DNA from: Serripes groenlandicus
Taxonomy: Eukaryota > Mollusca > Bivalvia > Cardiida > Cardiidae
DNA length: 64,000 bases
Direction: 5' to 3'
NCBI GenBank assembly: GCA_031761405.1
Contig: JASEVX010000008.1
Location: forward strand, 73,212,852-73,276,851
Position 1 is the stretch's first letter, and every line of letters begins with the position of its first letter. Position numbers and translations under genes: made by a program. Positions 52,801 to 61,800 of this stretch are shown piece after piece. The notes below the pieces were generated by a model. It had not been told where the DNA came from and did not search any database. It saw only the letters and a program-made list of their open reading frames with translations.

Positions 52801-55800
52801 TGCTGTTCCTACAATATTCCATACTGTCATGTATGACTTTTTCCTAGCAATAAATATTAACCCCTTTGCACTTTCATGATTTCTTTTATATATCTGCAGC
52901 AGACGCTTTTGACAACATTGTGGCAAGTTCACTAACCCTTTCCCTCATACGACAATTCTGCAGCAGACGACTTTGAACATATTTGTCAAACAAGAGGCCC
53001 AAGAGGGCCAGTATCGCTCCACGGCCATTAGGCAAAAATTAAATCTCCAAACAGCCCCACCCCCTGATGGCCATGTTTTTGACCAATCAACATGGCTTTA
53101 AGGAATCTGATAGTGCTCAAGGAACATTTCTACAAAATTATTTGAAAATCAGCCCGAAACTTTCGGAGGAGAAGATTTTTTAAGTTTTCACTTTAGCCAT
53201 ATAGGGCAAAATAGCCCGCCCCCTGGCGGCCATAGTTTTCAACAAATCATCATGGCTTGGAGGAATCCGATAGAGGGTCACCCTAGGTACATTTTTACAA
53301 AATTATTTGAAAATCCGCCCGACACTTTTGAAGGAGAAGATTTTTTAAGTTTTCACTTTAGCCATATAAGGCAAAATAGCCCCGCCCCCTGGTGGCCATG
53401 TTTTTCGACCAATCAACATTTCTTGAAGGAATCTGCCAGAAGGTCACCCAAGGAATATTTCTACAAAATTATTTGAAAATCGGCCTGACACTTTCGGAGA
53501 AGAATTTGTTTTAAGTTTTCACTATTTTTTTCTTTGGGTTGCAATGGAAACCAGAATTCTGGATGGATCAAAAACAAGAGGCCCATGAGGGCCTATGCTC
53601 TACCTGCATTGATCTGGCTTGTTTCAAAAGGAACCAATATGTCATCAATATTCAAATACCATCTAAGTTTGGTGAAGATCAGATAGTAAATGGAAGCTCT
53701 ATTGTGTTCACAAGCTGTATTATAGCAATTTTGACAATTTCAAGGACAATAATCCAGCCATGCATGGGTAGATCTGGCCATTTTTTAGAAATGAACCATC
53801 ATGGATATCTAACTACTGTATAAGTTTGGTTGAGATACAATAACAAATAAAGACTATCGTGTTAACAAGCTCTATTATAGCAATTTTAACCATTTCAAGG
53901 GCCATAATCCAGTCATGCGTGGGCATCTAGTTTTCGAAAGGAACCGAGCTCTCATGGATATCTAACTACTGTATAAGTTTGGTTGAGATACAATCAAAAG
54001 TGAAGACTGTATCGTGTTAACAAGCTCTTTTATAGCAATTTTGACCATTTCAAGGGCCATAATCCAGTCATGCATGGGCGGATCTGGCTGGTTTCTGAAG
54101 ACTGTATTGTGTTAACAAGACGGACGGACGGACGCACGGACGACTCGCCACGACATAAGCCCTTTGGCCAGTAGAGCTAAAAATTGAAGGAATTTAGGAG
54201 AGGACATTGAGAGGATGCTTCCTATGAAGTTTCAACCAAATTGGCCAAGTGGTTAGGGAGGAGAAGTCATTTAAAGGAAGAAGTTAACGCACGCACAGAC
54301 GCACAACGGACAATTCGCCATGACATCAGCTCGACTGGCTTTCAGCCATTGGAGCTAAAAATAGATAATCTCTAAAATTGAATGGATAACCTATGACTTA
54401 AAGTGGAAAACATTGTGGCAAAAGGAGAAATTGCTCGTTTTGAGCAATTTCTTAATTTTGTCACTGTTTTCAAAACGCTGTCTGCTGCCAAATAACCATT
54501 AAATTTCTCTTTCAATACCTGATCAGTGTAGAACTTTAATGGAGAAAATCATATTGTGGACTCTGCATAAAGTATCAACCCTGATCCGTCTAAGCATGCC
54601 ACGCAGGCTTATCCTGATAGACACCTTTCGCCTCCTGTGGATTTTCTGCTTCAGGACTCATTACTCTAAACCTCTATCCCCCTGAGGCCTCTATACCCCT
54701 GAGGCTGAATATGTCGGCCCGGATTAGCCTGCGCGGATTGCGCAGGCTAAACTGGGTCGATACATTACGCAGAGGCCATAATGTTGGTTTTCTTGAGGGA
54801 CGGCTTATATACAATTATTTTTTGCAAAGAAAACAGTGAAACTGTGTAATCATTTGACATCAGAGTGCAAGAGACAAAATTTCAATCAAAGATCAATTGA
54901 TCGATTTCGTTTAAAACAGCATAAAATAATGGACTAACAATAAGCATTAATATAAGAAGTCAAGGTATAAATCATCATGTTTATTTCATATGTCATGTAC
55001 CTTTATCCGCACTGTTTGAGGTCTGCTGTTTGTTTGTCTGCATACAGGTCAAGGCATGTGTGGGCCAGTGGGCCTGTTGACAAGGATAGTTACAGTAGCT
55101 TGTGTTCCAACAGCAGTAAAATATAGCCTCCTTCGGACAGTTAGCGCACTGAAATAAACACGATTGGGTTGATTGATTGGGTTGATTGATTGGTTAATTG
55201 ATTGATTGGATAATTGACTGATTTATTTATTTAATTATTGGGTTGATTGATTGATTGATTGATTATTATTTCTTCTTTTGTCACCATGTCTTCAACTCTA
55301 TTCAATTATTGTACTTTCATTTAAAGGGAGTTTCCAAAATATTTCTGGTATGTTTTCAAAGTCGTCTGCCGCAGATTTGTTGTATGTGAGAAAGGGTTAA
55401 CTGCAGTAGACAACTTCGAAAACATTTAGGCAATAATATTGAATATCTCTTTAAATGACAGTATTATTATTGAAAAGTGTTGAAATCATTGTGGCAAAAT
55501 AAGTGAGAAATTGCTCATTATGAGCAATTTCTTTATATGCCACAATGTTTTATAATTCATCTATTGCAGAGGCGTCCCAAAGCATCTGTATGTGGGAAAG
55601 GATTAAGGTCATGTTCAATGGTATTTCAGTTAACCCTTTCCCGCATTCAAGAAAACTGCAGCAGATGCATTTAAAAACATACCCGAACAAATTTGGAAAC
55701 TCTCTTTATATGAAAGTACAATAATTGAATAAGAGTTGAAAACAAGGTGATCAAAATGGAGAAATTGCTTGCTTTGAGCAATTTCTTATTTTGTCACCAT

Positions 55801-58800
55801 TTTTTCAAAAAGCTGTCTGCTGCAGAGGCTTCAGAAAGCGTATGTATGAGGGAAAGGGTTAACAGTATATGATATCACAGCTGGCAGTTGACATGTTTTT
55901 CCTGGCTTTCTCGCACCAGTACTCCACACAACAATCTTCCCAGGAAACTGGCTACCTACCCAAATAGACATTTTTAGCCCATGTGGAAGGCGAATGAGGC
56001 TAGACACATACTAGACACATACTAAACACATACTAGTCACATACTTTGCAAATAAACAAGCTGATCTGGATCTACATTGTTTACCAAAACCAACCGTTAC
56101 CTTTTTCGCATGGATGGGCTCATCTTATATTTTGAATCATTTCTCTGCTTTCAAAACATCACAATAACATAATTAATATCTAACAACCTACAGACATGTG
56201 TTGATAAACCTTCAGCTTTTGATCAACCAAACAGCTTTTGAAAACATAGTGGCAAAAGGAGAAATTTCACATAATGGGGGAAAATATACTTTCATTTAAA
56301 GCGAATAAGAGGGTCAAGGGTCAGGTCAAAATCATTTGGAAATCAGTCAGAGAAGATTTATTTTTAAGTTTTCTCTTTATCTAAAATTATTTGAAAATCT
56401 TTCGGGATGAGATTTTTTTCTCTTTCAGTTGCTATGGAAACCAAAATTCTAAATGAATCAAACAAATTTGAAGCTAATTTTGGTGAGGACATTGAGAGGA
56501 TGCTTTCTGTCAAGTTCACAGAGCTAAGATTGACGATTTTGAGAAATACTAGAAAAATAATTGTATTAACCCAGGCGATTTCAAGCCTGCAGCAGATGAC
56601 TTGTGAAAACTTTTTACAATTTTTCAACTTTTTCATAAATTTTGTTTTATTTGTTGTAGAGGCATCATGCAAGAGGGAAATAGACTTGACCCTTTCCTAC
56701 ATACAGACACTTTCTGATGCCTTTGCAGCAGATGACTTTTGAAACCATTTTGGCAATAGCAGAAATTGCTTTGTGTTTTCAACTCAATTCAATGACTATA
56801 CTATTATTTATAGAGAGTTTCCAAATTCATTGCTAGATGTTTTCAAATTATGGCTAGATGTTACAATATTTATGGCTAGATGTTTCCATATTTATGGCTA
56901 GAAGTTTCCAAATTTGTTTGCTGCAGATTCGGTGTAAGTGGGAAAGGGTAAAATGGATCGACGTTCTTACCCACTGTTTTTTCTTGGCCTCTGTAAGTGT
57001 TCTCTCCATTTCTTCCTGATGTTTGTTGGTCATTGTCTTCATCAACTGTTCTCTTTGGGCACACCATGATGATTTCAGCTCACTGACCGTTAACTCTGAA
57101 ATACATCATGTGTAATGTGTTATGTGTAATGTGTAATGCCATGGAAATAATTGACTCATGATATAGAATGGCTGTAGATACATTAGAGACATTGCATGAC
57201 TTCTAACCATATCTCTCATACCGCAATATCAAATATCTAATAATTAATAATGTTAACCCTTTCCCGCTAAAAGACGTATTTAAACACATCTGCAGCAGAC
57301 AGCTATTGAAACAAGAGGGCCATGAGGCCCTGGAATCGCTCACCTGAGAATGAGCTATAAAACATAACTCTTTCAGCACCAAATATCATCAAGACAAACT
57401 TTCTGACAAATTTTCAAGCTGCTAAAGTCAAAAATGCGATCTCTATAGTGTTAACTAGATTGTTCTACAATTTGGCCTAGTGACAAAGTTTCAACATGCT
57501 CAAGCCAAAAATGTGGCTTCCAGAGTGTTAACAAGACTTTCCTTAAATTTGGCCTTGTGACCTAGTTTTTGACCCAACATGACCAATATTCGAACTTGAC
57601 CTAGATATCACTAAGTCAAATTTTCCAACAAAGTTTAAACATGCTCAAGCCAAAAATGTGGCTTCAAGAGTGTTAACTAGATTTTTCGTAAATTTGGCAT
57701 AGTGACCTAGTTTTTGACCAGACATGACCTATATTCGAACTTGGCCTAGATATCATCAAGACAAACTTTCTGATAAAGTTTCAACATGCTCAAGTTCAAA
57801 ATGTGGCTTCCAGAGTGTTAACAAGATTTTTTATAAATTTGGCCTTGTGACCTAGTTTTTGACCCAACATGACCCTGTTTCGAACATGGCCTAGATTTGA
57901 TTGAGATATATGTTCTGATAAACTTTCATGAGGATTGGATGCAAAATGTTGCCTCTAGAGTGTTAACAAGCAAATGTTGATGACGGACGACGAACGACGG
58001 ACAAAAGGGTATCACAAAAACTCACCTTGAGCACTTTGTGCTCTGGTGAGCTAAAAATTATTGCTCAAAATGAGCAATTTCTCCTTTTGCCATAATGTTC
58101 TGTTACAACTTATTTCAATAATTATAATTTCATTGATAGAGTTCTTTTAAAGTTTTCAAAGTTGTCTTCTGCAGATTTCACTCCATAAGAGAGTTACTTT
58201 TAGATTCTATGTGTGAATGATTAACCCTTTCCTACATAGAGAGTGACGATTTTGGATGTTTTCATAATCGTCTGCTGCAAATTTGTTGCATTATGGGAAA
58301 ATTGGTAAAGCCCAACCCTTTCCAAGCTTCACATGATTTGAGTGGTCTCTATCGAAGACAAACTTTTGTTTGATTGAAGTTTGACGGCACTATCATTAGT
58401 CACAGCGTTTCTTGGGCAAATAACCAGAACTGCTGGTAATCACATTCTGTAACCACATCAGTTGTTGAAGACTCAGGCCCGAATATCATAAGTAATGCGC
58501 CTGCATATTAACCCTTTCCCACATATAGACACTTTCTGACGCCTCTGCGGCAGACTACTTTTGAACACACTGTGACAAATGGAGAAATTGCTCAAAACGA
58601 GCAATTAGAACTTTTGTCACAAACTTTTTAACTTATTTCAGTAATCATACTTTCATTTAAAGAGATTTTTCATGTTTTTGCATGATTGTTTTAAAGGCAT
58701 CTGCTACAGATGCGTTGTATGTGGGAAAGGGTAAAGTAAAAATGTACACTTTTTGCTCATGCATATATGTCGAATTTTATATCCATTATATGTTGTTTTT

Positions 58801-61800
58801 TTATTATAGCCTATATTTCTTTTTCTATATGATTCTCTTAACCCTTTCCCTCATATAGACGCTTTCTGACGCCTCTGCAGCAGACGGCTTTATGAAAACA
58901 GTGACAAAAGAAGAAATTGCTCAAAACAAGCAATTTCTCATTTTGCCACAATGTTTTCCACTTTAAGTCATAGGTTATCTATAGAGATTTTCAGTTTCTT
59001 GACAAAATATGTTCAAAGTCGTCTGCTACAGAATTGTCGTATAAGGGAAAGGGTTAAACATCAAGCCTACTGATTAATCAACAAAATAATTTAACGTCTC
59101 ATTCTCCTCTTACACTATATTAATAGTAAAATTCAAATCATAGTAGTTTATCAAAAAAACCAGTCGATTTATTTTTAATTTTTAAATGACCATGAAATTA
59201 TGTACTTCTTTATTTGTTTGTATTACAAGATGCATAAACATGTATATGTAATATGTAAATAACTAGAATGTAGACATCTGCACCTGCTCATTGAAAGTGT
59301 GACGAAAAAGTGTGACGGACGGACAGACAGACGGACAGATGGACAGACGCCGGACAAAAAAGAAAGTAAGCCCTAAGTGCCTACCATGCTACGCAGGGTG
59401 ACACAAAAACTATGTCTCATTATGTCAATATTCTGTTATCCCCAAACCCCTAAGCACAAAGGAGGGAGGCCACATCAATACAAGACTTACCAAAGTTATG
59501 TTTGAGTTCTAAGATTTCATTTTTACAGTTCCACTTTACGACCTCTGTTTCCTGGCACTGGTCATCGTTTGTTTGAACAGGGCGCGTCTGCTGAAATTCT
59601 CCCAACATCTCGTCGACATTCGTCTGTATACTGTTTAATATCTGGGGATAAGAAAAATAAACAATGAGAGGGGCTCCAGGAAAACTAACCTTAACCCTTT
59701 CCCACTTGCAGATGTATTTTGACGCATTTGCAGCAGACGACTTTCAAAAACATTGTGGCAAAAGGAGAAATTGAAAATATTTCTGATTTTATATGGTTAA
59801 CGGGTTTACCGATCAGAAGATCAAACGATTAACCGGTTAATTAATATAGGTAACTGTTGACATCCCAGATTAAAATAATTCATAACATTCAAGTAAAATG
59901 AACACACTCCTTTGTAGTTTTGCAGATAAGCCCAAAAATAAAATAGATTAAGAAACTGAATTCAACTTCATCTTATTCCACAGCATTATATATGTGACCT
60001 TTACTTGAAAATTTCATAAAACATAAAAACAAGATGGTCCTGGATCGGTCGCCTGAGCTATGTTATGCGATTTGTCATGCCAACCACAATAACTCATTGT
60101 GCAGTCAGGTAAGCTCCACAGTGCAAATAACCAACACCCTATGTTGTCTGTCAAGTTAATATTACTTGGATGGTCACCAAGGAGAAATGCTTAACAAGAA
60201 GATTTTCAAAGTTTTTCCCTTTATATCTCTATGTAAAACAGGTGGCCCCTCGATGGGGTCAATTTTGAATGCATGTGCATAATTAGAACAATCTTGGTAG
60301 AGGACCACTAGATAATGCTACACAACTAATATCTAAGCTCAAGGTCTTACAGTTTTTGTCAAGAAGTTTTTTTAAGCGTTTCCTTTTGGTTGCCAAGAAT
60401 TCCAGAGTTCCGCATAGAATTCAATTCTTTGAACAACTTCAAAAGGGGATGACCCAAGGAACATACCTGTTAAGTTTTATAAAAAGTGGCCAAGCGATTT
60501 ATGAGGAGATGTCGTTTGAAGCATAATGTTGACGGTCAACAGACAAAGATCGGTCACAAAAACAAATTATATATGAGAGAAGTGTAGTGCTGTCAAAATA
60601 AGCAGATTGCCTAATTAAATCATCAGTTAAAATCATTTTTTGACTGGTACCCAATAGTTTTGCTTCTTCCCTTTACCAAGGCATTGCCCTTCACCCCAAG
60701 CCAAATCCTTTACTTTTCAGAAATGATCTGTTAATACAAAACATTATGACAACCCTGAAAGTGTTTAATTACCTTTTTCATGAATCTATCCGATATTTCC
60801 TGCGGCGTTTTACTGTGGCTCTGCAGCTCTCCTGTGTTAACAGCAACCATGTTTGAATTATCCATGAGCCTGTCTGAATCAATGACGTTGGGTGGATTTT
60901 CTTCAGATACATAGCTGGATGAACTTGTCGATGATTTCCTGTAAAAATCAGTTCACTGTAAGTTTTACCATTAGTCACTGTTAATCATTTAGCATAAACG
61001 AATCTGCAGCAGATGTTTTTTAAGTTATCCAAACAAATATATTGAAAACCCCAAATAAAATAACTGAGAGTTAAACACATTATGGAAAATCAATAAATAG
61101 CTTATTATGTTTTCAAAAGTCATCTGCTGCAGATGCTTTAAACTGAATCTATGTGAGATTTTCCATTTTTTGCCAAGTGGTTTCCAAATATATCAGTTGT
61201 AGATTATTTGTAAGTGGGAAAGGTTTAACCCTTTCCCTCATACAGACACTTTCTGATGCCTCTGCAGCAGACAGCTTTTTGGAAACATTGTGACAAAAGG
61301 AAAATTGCTCAAAACAAGCAATTTCTTTTTTTGCCACAATGTTTTCCACTTTTAGTCATAGGTTATCCATTCAATTATAGAGATTGTTTATTTTTTGACA
61401 AATAATGTTCAAAGTTGTATGAGGGAAAAGTTCCAGAGCTAGAATCCCTATGGTTTGATTCAGATTTACGTTTAACCTATAACTGGGATCGGACTTTAAA
61501 CAGACACAACATTTATTTGTGTGAATAATCTCATAATTATTCACTGTTATAGCATATCGCAAAATGCACATTTATGACCTTCGACCTTCATGGGTAGCCT
61601 TGAACTCATAGATAACAGAAGTATTTTGATAATATTTATCATCAACTTTTTGTCGACTAAAGTTGTGTCTATATCAGGTTGACTGCTCCACCCACTTTGT
61701 GTGACATCATACCATGCATCAGGACGCAACAACATGACTTACTTTCTGAATGTTTACAATGAATGTTTAAGACTTACTGTAAAACTTGACTGTGATCTTT

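Larger units (their letters stand above)
52930..54490 (-). mobile_element. TTAA-type MITE split by two nested elements
   Basis: The left piece runs 52930-52988 ('accctttccctcatacgaca' to 'gaacatatttgtcaa'). The right piece runs 54359-54490 ('aaatagataatctctaaaat', core 'attgctcgttttgagcaat', 'ctgtctgctgcca'). The far right terminus is lost. Confidence 0.85.

Noticed and set aside
56407..56742. 111-codon frame
   Set aside because: Its first half is a superfamily repeat module (compare 48360-48470) and its second half is a MITE.
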